A stretch of 20,319 nt of DNA. Origin: Sulfidibacterium sp964598065. Lineage in GTDB: Bacteria; Bacteroidota; Bacteroidia; Bacteroidales; F082. The notes under the pieces are model-generated. The model saw only the letters and a program-made list of their open reading frames with translations, ran no database searches and was not told where the DNA came from. The translations under genes were made by a program, and so were the position numbers. The stretch lies in assembly GCA_964598065.1 (NCBI GenBank), contig CAZRAW010000035.1:1-20319 (forward strand). The letters are read 5' to 3'. Shown here piece by piece: positions 1-8,300 of this stretch. The first letter of the stretch is position 1. Each line of letters begins with the position of its first letter.

Positions 1-102
1 GGGGCGGTTTTTTCCGATTTCCGAACAGATTTTTTCATTCTAACCGGATATGCAGCTGCCATGCTCACTTTCTCGGCATTGAAATACCGGAAGACGAGCT
101 AA
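1..102 (+). CDS. C-terminal end of a membrane protein, probably ABC-2 type permease (partial)
   Basis: Frame 1 is open from the window edge to a TAA at 100-102 and encodes 33 residues. The stretch FFILTGYAAAMLTFSAL is a hydrophobic helix, followed by a short basic tail, KYRKTS. A last transmembrane helix ending in a short Arg/Lys tail is typical of ABC-2 type permease subunits, which often end in sequences such as ALRYRKxx. That identification is an inference from a short piece; another polytopic membrane protein is possible. The gene is convergent with the thioesterase downstream. Confidence 0.5.
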   Translation, partial: GAVFSDFRTDFFILTGYAAAMLTFSALKYRKTS

Positions 103-171
103 TTTGAAGCATTACAAGGTCAAGACAAAAATCAAAAACTACAAAGATCAAATCGTAAATAAATTTCAGAT

Positions 172-191
172 TTTAAAAAATAATTTTTAAA
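172..191. terminator. A/T-only inverted repeat between convergent genes
   Basis: The arms TTTAAAAA (172-179) and TTTTTAAA (184-191) flank a 4-base loop. The repeat sits between the end of the permease fragment (102) and the end of the convergent thioesterase (270). It has no G or C pairs, so a transcription-terminating hairpin here would be weak. A looser inverted repeat surrounds it: 149-171 against 225-255, sharing CAAATC and AATTCAGAT-like blocks. A role as a bidirectional terminator is inferred from position only. Confidence 0.3.
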
Positions 192-269
192 CGGAATTCA
201 ACAGTTTGTGATTTCAGTACTGATCATCTGAATTTGTTTGGTTTTTGTGATTTGAATTTTGGAATTTCT

Positions 270-1007
270 TTATCTCATCTCCACCTTTGCCCAAAAGGCC
301 ATTTTCCCTTCGTTTGATTTGAAGCCTCTGATTAAACCGGGGTCGGCTTTACTCATTTCAATGGAGATGGTGTCGCCTAACAGGCATTCGTGGAAATAAT
401 TGAAAGAGATAAAGGCAATATCGTTAGTGCCGAAAATCTCATAAATTGCATCTGAAAGCCAGACAAAATATTTCCCGGCATTTACATGGCCGTTCATATC
501 CATGTCGGTATAGCGAACTTTTACAGAAAAGAGATCTTCAAATTTTAATTTTGGATTCAGTTTGAAAAACGGACGATCCAGACTGATTTTTTCCGTAAGA
601 TGTACGTACAGATTTGTGAGACTGCTCATGCGTTGCGGACGACGGGTTTTCAGATTAATGACCGACCATTCGGAAGTTGCCGTACAAAGCATTTCATCTT
701 GCTCCCCAAGCACTTCAAATTCACGAAATGCAGTAATGGCTTTCACGCGGCTGGGCCATGTAATCACTTTGTATTTTTCTTTCCACAAGGGCAGCCGGTT
801 TATCTGCAGATTCATACGAAACAAGACCCACGACAAATTTTCTTTACTTGTATCGGTAAAACCGAATCCAAGATGTTCGGCATGGTTTATAGCCGTTTGT
901 AGTAATATTCTATCCAAAGTACTAATGCTAAGGTGCTTATCAATAGCAGTGTCTTCCCATGAAACCTCATAGTTTTCCTGCCACAACCGTTTTTTCTCTT
1001 GTTCCAT
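270..1007 (-). CDS. Acyl-ACP thioesterase (FatA/FatB-like, double hotdog fold)
   Basis: This 245-residue cytosolic protein matches the bacterial acyl-[acyl-carrier-protein] thioesterase family, whose members hydrolyse acyl-ACP to free fatty acid and end type II fatty acid synthesis. The first hotdog unit covers roughly residues 10-135 and contains the conserved-looking NLSWVLFRM and YKVITWPS segments. The second unit begins near residue 155 and carries YTDMDMNGHVNAGKYFVW, in which N172 and H174 correspond to the catalytic Asn and His of the plant enzymes. The ATG at 1007 gives a normal family length. The stop of the nuclease-like gene lies only 8 bases upstream on the same strand, so the two are probably co-transcribed. 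Chain-length preference cannot be read from the sequence. Confidence 0.88.
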   Translation of the reverse strand: MEQEKKRLWQENYEVSWEDTAIDKHLSISTLDRILLQTAINHAEHLGFGFTDTSKENLSWVLFRMNLQINRLPLWKEKYKVITWPSRVKAITAFREFEVLGEQDEMLCTATSEWSVINLKTRRPQRMSSLTNLYVHLTEKISLDRPFFKLNPKLKFEDLFSVKVRYTDMDMNGHVNAGKYFVWLSDAIYEIFGTNDIAFISFNYFHECLLGDTISIEMSKADPGLIRGFKSNEGKMAFWAKVEMR

Positions 1008-1015
1008 AGTTTCTT

Positions 1016-1861
1016 TTACAATTCTCCCGAAAGCAGGTTAGCCTCGTCAAGGAGTTTTTTGATTCGTTTATCCTCAATACCCATCTCTTTCAAAAGAGGT
1101 TCGTTTTCCCGTAAATCACGACAGAGGACGACTCCTTTCTCCAGCAAATATTGTTTTTCCGCTTTTTTCAACTGGCTGAGGCTGGTAACGGGATGATATC
1201 CCGAACGGTCGATCCAGTCTTTGAGGCTGTCGCCATTGGGATAGTCCCAGGATACAAGCTTTAATCCGGCACATTCGGCATAGCGGGTGGCATCGTCCGA
1301 AAAACGGGTGTTGGTAATAACCATTCCCTGGTATTGCATGCCGGCATCCGGTTCTGCATCTTTCCATGCCGCAGCCACATCCCAAAACCGCGAATGAATA
1401 TACAAAGCTACTTTTACATCGCTATTTAGCTTGCTGTCGCTGTGGTATTTACATTCAATCATTATTTGTTGCCGATTCTTTCTCGCCACCACATCCACTT
1501 CATGCTGTACACATTTTCCCCGGACAATGACGTCCACTTTAGATTGAAAACCTTTCGATTCCATCAACCGTCCTACAAATTTTTCAAAAGGATAACCCGA
1601 TGGCCCCAAATCCATCATGGCTTTTTTCAACCGGTAACGTCCGGCAGAATGGTGAGAACTTTTTTTCAATATCCGGTAAGCCGTTTGATAAATTTTACGG
1701 GTGCTGATGCCCTGATAAAGATTTTTTTTAACCGCTGCCAGGGCTTTTTCCACCTCTAAGGTACCGGCACCGGAGTTTTTCAATGCTCTTCTCAGTTTAT
1801 TCTCTTCAAAAGGAACCCGGTCGCCGTTTCCCTTGGTTACATAAACAGCTTCTTCTTTCAT
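1016..1861 (-). CDS. ATP-cone domain fused to Mrr-like PD-(D/E)XK nuclease domain
   Basis: This protein has 281 residues. Residues about 6-92 read as an ATP-cone: YVTKGNGDRVPFEENKL, then a helical region with STRKIYQTAYRIL. The cone is the nucleotide-sensing module known from ribonucleotide reductases and NrdR. From about residue 92, FEKFVGRLMESKGF followed by HEVDVVA (D123) and MIECKYH (E136, K138) matches the core of an Mrr-type PD-(D/E)XK fold; VITNTRFSDDATRYAECAGL is the usual helix-strand segment that follows. Residues 235-275 are helical and may form a helix-hairpin-helix-like tail. There is no adjacent methyltransferase, so this is not an obvious restriction system. I infer a nucleotide-regulated nuclease, perhaps in DNA repair or defence; its substrate is unknown. 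The thioesterase follows 8 bases downstream. Confidence 0.78.
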   Translation of the reverse strand: MKEEAVYVTKGNGDRVPFEENKLRRALKNSGAGTLEVEKALAAVKKNLYQGISTRKIYQTAYRILKKSSHHSAGRYRLKKAMMDLGPSGYPFEKFVGRLMESKGFQSKVDVIVRGKCVQHEVDVVARKNRQQIMIECKYHSDSKLNSDVKVALYIHSRFWDVAAAWKDAEPDAGMQYQGMVITNTRFSDDATRYAECAGLKLVSWDYPNGDSLKDWIDRSGYHPVTSLSQLKKAEKQYLLEKGVVLCRDLRENEPLLKEMGIEDKRIKKLLDEANLLSGEL

Positions 1862-1926
1862 GCTACAAAATTTAGGGAATAAAATTACAAAATATATGCC
1901 ACGCCCCTCTTTAAAGAATCAGAGAG

Positions 1927-2382
1927 TTAATTGTCTTCGGCATACCACTCGGCATAACTCGTGGTTGTTTCGCGAAGAAACATCCGCTTCAACATAACAT
2001 TTTCAGGCAACCGTGCCTGAATTGTTTTCACAAAATCAAGCAGCATCAGCTCGCTGGTAGGATTGTAATCTTTCAGAATAATCCTTTCAAAATTATTTTT
2101 CAGTTCGGTTATCAAACTTTCAGACATTTTATTGTTGAGAACAAGAGAGTGGTCATATTTATCCACAACTTCCTCTTTGACAATTTTCTTCAAATCACCA
2201 AAGTCCATGACCATGCCAAGTTTAGGACTGTTTTTGTCGAAAACGAGGTGTCCCGCAACCGTTACTTTCAGTTCGTAAGTGTGTCCGTGAATATTTCTGC
2301 AAAGCCCGTCGTAACCTTTCAATGCATGTGCCATTTCAAATTTGAAAGCTTTGGTTATCCGAATAATCTTCTGTTTATCCAT
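1927..2382 (-). CDS. queD: 6-carboxy-5,6,7,8-tetrahydropterin synthase (QueD)
   Basis: This protein has 151 residues, within the usual range for QueD/PTPS-I. QueD converts 7,8-dihydroneopterin triphosphate to 6-carboxytetrahydropterin, the first committed step toward preQ0 and queuosine tRNA modification. The zinc ligands are visible as H19, H32 and H34 (FEMAH; NIHGHTYE), with the catalytic Cys at C28 four residues before H32, the spacing that distinguishes QueD from 6-pyruvoyl-type enzymes. D77 and H78 (YDHSL) form the proton relay. E111 (PTSE) and E138 (LRETTTSYAEW) complete the pterin site. No other queuosine gene is present. The upstream gene is 131 bases away on the same strand, and I found no convincing preQ1 riboswitch in that spacer. 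Confidence 0.92.
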   Translation of the reverse strand: MDKQKIIRITKAFKFEMAHALKGYDGLCRNIHGHTYELKVTVAGHLVFDKNSPKLGMVMDFGDLKKIVKEEVVDKYDHSLVLNNKMSESLITELKNNFERIILKDYNPTSELMLLDFVKTIQARLPENVMLKRMFLRETTTSYAEWYAEDN

Positions 2383-2513
2383 TAGTTAGAAGTTGTTTTT
2401 AAAATTTTATATACTGTTTTGTCCATTGGCCGTTTTCGCCCGCGACCGTTAAGAAGCAGAACAAAAATGCCCAATTTATGTAGATGTCGAACCATAAAAT
2501 CGTTATTAAAAGT

Positions 2514-3065
2514 TTAGACAAAAATAAAATAGAAAGAGACGACCATAAGCAAACCTCCACCAATCATATACAAAAGAGAAATAACCGACAATGCCTGTTT
2601 TTGATTTTTTATAAAAACAAACAGCAATGTGAGCGAAAGGGAAAAAACCGCAAGATAAATCAGGTTTTTACCGGGGTTTGCCGACAGATCAGGATAGTAA
2701 AACAGAATACCCGCAAGAAAAGTATTCATTGCCTGCGCAATGGCCGGCATGATATAAAAAGAAGCCTTCTTTCCTACAGCATAAGTACGTTCTCCTTTGC
2801 GAACCTTAAAAGCTTCCATGTTGAAACGGACGGCAATAAGAAAAAACCCGATAAAAAGCACGTAAGTTTTCATTCGGGCCAACAGGTACATAAAATGGCT
2901 TCCCAGCCATACCCCGAGCACGAACAGCAGCATCTGCCCCAATACCAAAAACAAAATTCCACTTATCAACTGAAAAGCGGGCATGTTTTTGGAATCCATC
3001 CCCACCGCCACAGGCATCACCTGAAACGATAAAACAAACAGTATAATGATGGAGACAACCAGCAT
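2514..3065 (-). CDS. Divergent MntP-like (DUF204) membrane protein
   Basis: This protein of 183 residues has about six hydrophobic helices, the length and topology of MntP manganese exporters. The middle of the first half fits the MntP pattern: FQLISGILFLVLGQMLLFVLGVWLG, then a helix ending FNMEAF, which resembles the MntP segment ending in E-x-F. The two intramembrane acidic positions of MntP (SMDAFAVS in helix 1, SIDALAVG in helix 4) appear as Q15 and N114 (SFQVMPVAVG; AQAMNTFLAGI). If that alignment is right, metal transport may be altered or lost. A divergent promoter region separates it from the rubredoxin fusion gene. Family membership is inferred from pattern and could be wrong; other small DUF204-like exporters are the alternative. 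Confidence 0.55.
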   Translation of the reverse strand: MLVVSIIILFVLSFQVMPVAVGMDSKNMPAFQLISGILFLVLGQMLLFVLGVWLGSHFMYLLARMKTYVLFIGFFLIAVRFNMEAFKVRKGERTYAVGKKASFYIMPAIAQAMNTFLAGILFYYPDLSANPGKNLIYLAVFSLSLTLLFVFIKNQKQALSVISLLYMIGGGLLMVVSFYFIFV

Positions 3066-3081
3066 GGTGACTAATTTGCAG

Positions 3082-3089
3082 CAAAAGTA
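3082..3089 (-). promoter_or_regulatory. Bacteroidota -7 box for the MntP-like gene
   Basis: The minus strand reads TACTTTTG, a match to TAnnTTTG, 16 bases before the ATG at 3065. The nearest TTG triplet upstream lies 23 bases away, slightly longer than usual. The position would give a short leader of roughly 10 bases. Confidence 0.5.
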
Positions 3090-3177
3090 ATAAAAAACAC
3101 GGCCTTTTAAAACAACAAAGACCGTCAGCCACAGGGTGAAAAGGAAAAGTTAAGTATCCGGAGAAAAGAGTCTGTAA

Positions 3178-3211
3178 TTGACGTGGGACATAACTTTCTT
3201 TGTTAACTTTG
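3178..3211 (+). promoter_or_regulatory. Bacteroidota promoter (-33 TTG, -7 TAACTTTG) for the rubredoxin fusion
   Basis: TTG at 3178-3180 and TAACTTTG at 3204-3211 are 23 bases apart. The box lies 30 bases upstream of the ATG at 3242. The match to TAnnTTTG is exact; the spacing is at the long end of what is described for Bacteroides. Confidence 0.5.
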
Positions 3212-3241
3212 CCCGACATACAAAATGTAAAATTCCTGATT

Positions 3242-3967
3242 ATGAACTTAGAAACTTTTTATACGCTTTCCTACGGACTTTATATCGTTAGTGCTCAAAG
3301 CGAGGGAAAGAAAAACGGATATGTAGCCAATACGGCCTTTCAGGTAACGGCAGAACCTTCGCAACTGGCCATTAGCTGCAATAAAGATAACCTCAGCGCA
3401 AAAATCATTGCGGCAAGCGGTTTTTTCAGCGTATCGGTGCTGGAACAGGATGCCTCTCAGGATATTCTCGGACGGTTTGGTTATAAAAGCGGAAAAGACT
3501 TCGATAAATTTGCGGAAACGCAGTATTTTGAAACGCTCCACGGCGTTCCGGTGGTAACAGAAGGTTGTATTTCGTGGTTTGTCTGCAAGCTGACAAAAAC
3601 ATTTGATGTCGGAACACATTTGCTCTTTATTGGCGAAGTGCTGGATGGCAATTTCCTGAATAAAGAAAAAACGCCACTGACTTATGATTACTACCGTAAA
3701 GCCCGCCACGGACGTGCTCCGAAAAATGCTCCGACCTATGTCAAAGAGAAAGGGGTAAAACAGCAGGCTGCCAAATCTGTCGCAAAAAAGGCTGAAAAAT
3801 CAAATCAAAAATGGGTTTGCCAGGTTTGTGGTTATATTTATAATCCTGCCGAAGGAGACCCGGAAGCAGGTGTTGCTCCGGGAACATCTTTTGAAGAGCT
3901 GCCTGACGACTGGGTTTGTCCGGTTTGCGGTGCGGAAAAAGCAGATTTCAAGCTTTATAAGGGCTAA
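3242..3967 (+). CDS. Flavin reductase-rubredoxin fusion (high-molecular-weight rubredoxin)
   Basis: This protein has 241 residues from the ATG at 3242. A TTG 42 bases earlier is in frame but lies in the promoter, so I prefer the ATG. Residues about 1-150 are an FMN-binding split-barrel flavin reductase domain (LSYGLYIVSA; NGYVANTAFQVT; DNLSAKIIAASGFFSVSVL). A Lys/Ala-rich linker follows (about 160-188). Residues 190-241 are a complete rubredoxin with C193-x2-C196 and C226-x2-C229 as iron ligands. This domain order matches the high-molecular-weight rubredoxin (Hrb) that in acetogens passes electrons from NADH to a flavodiiron protein reducing NO or O2. No flavodiiron gene is in the window, so the partner is unknown. 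A role in oxygen or nitric oxide detoxification in an anaerobe is inference. Confidence 0.9.
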   Translation: MNLETFYTLSYGLYIVSAQSEGKKNGYVANTAFQVTAEPSQLAISCNKDNLSAKIIAASGFFSVSVLEQDASQDILGRFGYKSGKDFDKFAETQYFETLHGVPVVTEGCISWFVCKLTKTFDVGTHLLFIGEVLDGNFLNKEKTPLTYDYYRKARHGRAPKNAPTYVKEKGVKQQAAKSVAKKAEKSNQKWVCQVCGYIYNPAEGDPEAGVAPGTSFEELPDDWVCPVCGAEKADFKLYKG

Positions 3968-4008
3968 GAAACTTTAACCTGATTGATCTATTGCGAAGCC
4001 AAACTGCT

Positions 4009-4138
4009 TTGATTAAAGGCAATGCTCGATTTCCGATTCTCGAAATAGCTAAGGCTATTCCTGCGAGTCGAAAATCTGCGCTCACCTTTACTCTTCGTAT
4101 TTTGACTTCTCATGACGAAAAACTTATGAATTAATCAA
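4009..4138. repeat. Structured palindromic intergenic element (MITE/REP-like candidate)
   Basis: The 187-base spacer between two convergent genes holds a nested inverted structure. The outer ends are TTGATTAA (4009-4016) and TTAATCAA (4131-4138), a perfect 8-base terminal inverted repeat. The centre (4028-4076) is an imperfect hairpin: the arm 4028-4049 pairs with 4054-4076 around the loop TAAG, with an 11-base inner part built on AATAGC/GCTATT and outer CTCG/CGAG and GATTT/AAATC blocks. TAAAGG (4014-4019) and CCTTTA (4085-4090) can pair as well. No second copy is in this window. It may be a dispersed repeat or a bidirectional terminator. Confidence 0.45.
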
Positions 4139-4154
4139 TTTCTGTTGTAAGCGA

Positions 4155-4619
4155 TTATTCTTCAGGGAAATAAACAAGTTTCACAATTTTCTCCAGTCCG
4201 ACGGCATCTGCTTCATCAAAGTTATCCGGCGATTTACTGTCTACATCTAAAACGCCCAAAATGTTACCCGCTTTGTCGTAAAGCGGGACAACAATTTCGG
4301 ACTTAGCTCTGGAGTCGCAGGCGATATGGCCGGGAAAAGCTTCCACATCGGGAACAATCAAAGTTTTCTTTTGGCTGATGGCTGCCTGACAAACGCCGGT
4401 GCCGGCCGGCAGGTTGATGCAAGCCAGAGCGCCCTGATAAGGTCCCGCCTGAAGCTTATCTTCCTGAAAAAGATAGAAACCGCACCAGAAAAAATATTCC
4501 ATTTTGTGATATAGCACCGCATTGATGGTAGCCATGTTTGACAAAGGATTGTTGCTGCTTTTTATGATTAAATCGCGTATTTGTTTATGCAACCGCTGGT
4601 AGCGTTTTTCTTTTTCCAT
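4155..4619 (-). CDS. msrC: Free methionine-R-sulfoxide reductase (GAF-domain fRMsr)
   Basis: This protein has 154 residues from the ATG at 4619 (MEKEKRYQRLHKQ). The frame could start 30 bases earlier only at a TTG, so I chose the ATG. The protein is a single GAF domain and reduces free methionine-(R)-sulfoxide in the cytosol using thioredoxin. The three cysteines of the E. coli enzyme (C84, C94, C118) align with one constant offset to C67 (ALACINLP), C77 (GTGVCQAA) and C101 (GHIACDSRAKSEI), so all catalytic and resolving residues are kept. The segment NILGVLDVDSKSPDNF is the family's C-terminal signature. It fits an oxidative-stress theme with the rubredoxin fusion next to it, although the two genes are convergent. 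Confidence 0.92.
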   Translation of the reverse strand: MEKEKRYQRLHKQIRDLIIKSSNNPLSNMATINAVLYHKMEYFFWCGFYLFQEDKLQAGPYQGALACINLPAGTGVCQAAISQKKTLIVPDVEAFPGHIACDSRAKSEIVVPLYDKAGNILGVLDVDSKSPDNFDEADAVGLEKIVKLVYFPEE

Positions 4620-4673
4620 TTTATTCGTGATTTGGTTTCGGATTTTCAAAAATAGAAAAAATCGGGAAACTGG

Positions 4674-5297
4674 TCAGTGTGAAGCAGGACCAAAATATTT
4701 CCTGTACTCTGCCGGAGAATTTATATTCACAAGAATTTTTTCATCTGCCACAGGGCAATTGATTTTCGGGTATGCCTGTAAAAAATCCCGTAGATTTTTC
4801 TTATAACTTTTGGATGCTATAATATCCCCGACGATTTTTCCGGAAAGCAAAACAGGATGTCCGCCATGCCCGTTGTGGTGCGGCACCACAAAAGTACCCG
4901 GTTCAAGGGCCTCCGTCAGCTTTTGAAGCCACGCAGGATGAACAAACGGATTGTCGATGTTTTGAACAAAAACAGCAGGAACCCTGTCCAGCGATTTTAG
5001 TCCCGTTTGTAACGAATAGAACCGCTCCCTTTCGGGAAAAGCGTTTAAAACCACGGAGACATTACTTTCAGCCGGAAAATCCTTTTGTTGCTTTAGCACC
5101 TCTTTACCCTGCCTGTTTACCACTAACACTATATTTTTACAGCCGGCGGAGAGATAGGTATTAATGATTTTCTCTGTAAAAGTTTGGTTCTCATCGAATG
5201 GCAAAGAAAGTTTGGGGACACCCATACGTCCGGAAAAGCCGGCAGCGAGAATGACACCGGCTGTATTTTGTAATATGGTTTTATCTGCTCCCGGCAT
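4674..5297 (-). CDS. MocA/MobA-like nucleotidyltransferase (YgfJ-like)
   Basis: This 207-residue protein has an N-terminal NTP-transferase signature: AGVILAAGFSGRMGVPKLSL (residues 14-33), the LxxGxxxRMGxxK loop that binds the nucleotide. VQNIDNPFVHPAW carries the metal-binding acidic residue of the fold, and HHNGHGGHPVLLSGKI is the substrate loop found in MocA/MobA-type enzymes. MocA makes molybdopterin cytosine dinucleotide from Mo-molybdopterin and CTP for xanthine-dehydrogenase-type hydroxylases. The divergent neighbour is ygfK, the same neighbour as in the E. coli ygfJ(mocA)-ygfK locus, which supports a role in maturing a molybdenum hydroxylase. Specificity for CTP or GTP cannot be read. 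No hydroxylase gene is present in the window. Confidence 0.75.
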   Translation of the reverse strand: MPGADKTILQNTAGVILAAGFSGRMGVPKLSLPFDENQTFTEKIINTYLSAGCKNIVLVVNRQGKEVLKQQKDFPAESNVSVVLNAFPERERFYSLQTGLKSLDRVPAVFVQNIDNPFVHPAWLQKLTEALEPGTFVVPHHNGHGGHPVLLSGKIVGDIIASKSYKKNLRDFLQAYPKINCPVADEKILVNINSPAEYRKYFGPASH

Positions 5298-5301
5298 CCT
5301 G

Positions 5302-5309
5302 CAAAAGTA
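5302..5309 (-). promoter_or_regulatory. -7 box abutting the MocA-like start codon
   Basis: The minus strand reads TACTTTTG, ending 4 bases before the ATG at 5297. With the usual spacing from box to start site, the transcript would begin at or within a base or two of the ATG, giving a leaderless or nearly leaderless mRNA. The next in-frame Met is residue 25, inside the nucleotide loop, so a later start is unlikely. Confidence 0.45.
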
Positions 5310-5319
5310 AGCGGTTCTT

Positions 5320-5349
5320 TTGGAGACAGCCGGCTTTTTGCTACATTTG
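5320..5349 (+). promoter_or_regulatory. Bacteroidota promoter for ygfK
   Basis: TTG (5320-5322) and TACATTTG (5342-5349) are separated by 19 bases, a close match to the Bacteroides -33/-7 consensus. The ygfK ATG follows 29 bases after the box, preceded by the purine-rich stretch AGAAAGGAA. Confidence 0.7.
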
Positions 5350-5378
5350 TCAATTAATTTTTTGAGAAAGGAACGACA

Positions 5379-8300
5379 ATGACGGACAGATTTGAGATTA
5401 TTCCTTTGCGCGAACTACTGCAAATCATTTTAAACCAATTAGATAAAAAAAACAGCCTTTTGGGGATTACTTCCGGACTGTTTTTTAAACCGAAGGAAAA
5501 TGATCCTTTTCGCATAAAACGTTTCGGGCAACTGTTAGAAACGCCCATCGGGGTAGCTGCGGGTCCGCACACTCAATTAGCACAAAATCTTGTGGCTGCC
5601 TGGATTACCGGAGCGCGTTTTATGGAACTGAAAACCGTTCAAACTCTCGATGAACTAAAGGTCTCCAAGCCTTGTATCGACATGCAGGACGAAGGCTATA
5701 ACTGCGAATGGTCGCAGGAGCTGAAGATAAAACAGTCCTTTGAACAGTACCTTGATGCCTGGATTATCATCCACATTCTTCAGGACAAATTCGGCCGGCA
5801 GGACGATAAATCCGGCATGATTTTCAACATGAGCGTGGGTTACGATTTTGCCGGTATCATGCAGGAAAATGTGCAGTGGTTTTTTAATAAAATGGCGGAT
5901 GCATCCGAAGAGCTGAACCAAAAGCTATTGGAAATCAAAGATATCTATCCGCGCGTAACCCGTTTGAAGATTAATCCGCAGATCTCGGATAACATCACGC
6001 TGTCCACCATGCACGGCTGTCCGCCCGACGAAATTGAAAAAATCGGCGCATATTTCCTTCGCGAAAAAGGACTGCACACCACTATTAAGCTAAATCCGAC
6101 CCTGCTGGGAAAAGAGGAGTTGCATGCTGTTTTGAGAAATTCGGGCTTTGAAACCGAAGTCCCTGATCTGGCTTTTGAACATGACCTGAAATATCCGGAG
6201 GCATTACGTATCATTGCAAACCTGAAAAAACTTGCCGAAGAAAAACAGCTCTTTTTCGGGCTGAAACTGACCAATACGCTGGAAAGTCGCAACCACAAAG
6301 ATATATTTTCTCCCGACGAGGAGATGATGTACATGAGCGGTCGTGCGCTGCATCCCATTTCGGTGAACCTTGCAAGGAAACTGCAAAATGAATTCGACGG
6401 AAAACTGGATATCTCTTTTTCGGGCGGTGCCGATGCTTTCAATACGCCCGATTTGATTGCTTGCGGACTTTTTCCTGTAACGGTGTGTTCCGACATTCTG
6501 AAACCCGGAGGTTACGGACGGCTGCATCAGTATGTAGAAGTGCTGCAGAAGGCTTTTGCCGAAACCGGGGCAAAAGATACAAATGATTTCATCGCAAAGA
6601 AAAGCGGGCTGAGCCATGCCGGCTTAACCAAACAGCGACTTCATAACCTGAACCGTTATGCAGACAAAACCCTGACGGAAGAACGTTACAAAAGAACCGG
6701 TCTGCGGGCACCGGACATCAAAACTGCCCGCCCGTTAGGCTATTTCGATTGCATTCATGCCCCTTGTGTGGATACCTGTCCCACCAACCAGGATATCCCC
6801 GGTTACATGTACCACACGGCAAATGGCGATTTTCAGAAAGCCTTCGAGGTCATTATGAAAACAAATCCGTTTCCAAACACTACAGGCATGGTTTGCGACC
6901 ATCTTTGCCAGATAAAATGTACACGCATTAATTACGACAGTTCTGTTTTGATACGTGAGATAAAGCGGTTTGTGGCCGAAGAAGCGGTGAGAAATAACTA
7001 TGAAATTTCAAAAAACATTGCCGGCAAAGGCAAACGAGCTGCCATTGTCGGAGCGGGACCTTCGGGCTTGTCGTGTGCTTATTTCCTGACGCTGGCAGGG
7101 TTTGATGTGAATATTTATGAAGCCAAATCCCGTCCGGGCGGGATGGTTTCCGGTGCTATTCCCTCTTTCCGGCTGACCGATGAGGCCGTGGACATCGACA
7201 TCCATCGTATCGAAGCGCTGGGGGTTACACTATTTTTTGATACAAAAGTAGATCAACAGTTCTTTGACCGCTTACGCGAAGATAACCATTTCGTTTACCT
7301 TGCTGCCGGTGCACAGAGATCGCGTCCGTTGATGATAGAAGGAGCAAATGCCGGCGGTGTGCTTGACCCGCTGGACTTTTTGTTTCGTGTGAAGGAAGGC
7401 CTGCCCATCGGCATCGGCCGCAACGTGGCTGTCATCGGTGGCGGGAATACGGCTATGGATGCGGCACGCACCGCTTTTCGGCTAACGGGTGAAGAGGGAA
7501 AAGTAACTGTGATTTACCGCCGGACAAAACAACAAATGCCGGCAGATGTGGGTGAAATACAGGCGGTAATGGAAGAAGGCGTGGAAATTATGGAGTTGGT
7601 TTCTCCGGTGAAAATCAATACCCGCGATGGGAAAGTCCGGTCGCTGACCTGCGTCAAAATGAAACTCGGTGAAAAAGATGAAAGCGGGCGTTCCCGTCCG
7701 GTGGAAATTCCGGATTCCGGATTTGAAATGGCATTTGACACCATCATTCCTGCCATCGGACAAGGCCCGGTACTCGATTTTGTGGAAGCTTCGCAACTGA
7801 AAACCAAACCGGACAGCTATGAGACCTGCATTGAAAATGTTTTCATTGGCGGGGATGCCCTGCGTGGCGCTTCCACAGCCATCAATGCCATCGGTGATGG
7901 ACGTAAAGCAGCCAAAGAGATGATCGAAAAAGCAGGATTACATTCGGATATGAATTGTAAACCGTCGCGAACACAGCAACCGTTAAACAGCCACATGTTT
8001 AACCGGAGTCAGAAAAAAACAGCGGTACATCCGCAGGAAACGCCGCTCGATAACCGAAAAAATTTCCAATTAATTACTGCTACCCTCACCCGCGAGGAAG
8101 CACGGAAAGAAGCTTCACGTTGCCTGCTTTGCAATGAAGTGTGCAACATTTGTACAACGGTCTGTCCCAACCTCGCATTTCATTCTTACGAAACCGAACC
8201 CCGGCAGTGGTCGCTGCAAAAGATCGCGGGCAACAACGGCGCTTATGAACTAACAGACGATGGCTATTTCAGGTTAGAACAAAAGCTTCAGATTCTGCAC

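Noticed and set aside
2383..2513. Possible preQ1 riboswitch upstream of queD
   Set aside because: The spacer has a GC-rich patch (about 2427-2450) with a possible 5-base stem, but I see neither the preQ1-I loop pattern nor the A-rich tail that should pair with it.
2519..2526. -7 box (TATTTTTG on the minus strand) for queD
   Set aside because: The match is exact but lies in the last codons of the upstream gene with no -33 element. In this AT-rich sequence it may be chance.
6204..6617. Long reverse-strand frames inside ygfK
   Set aside because: They lie antisense to a conserved coding sequence that carries clear motifs in frame; they are shadows.
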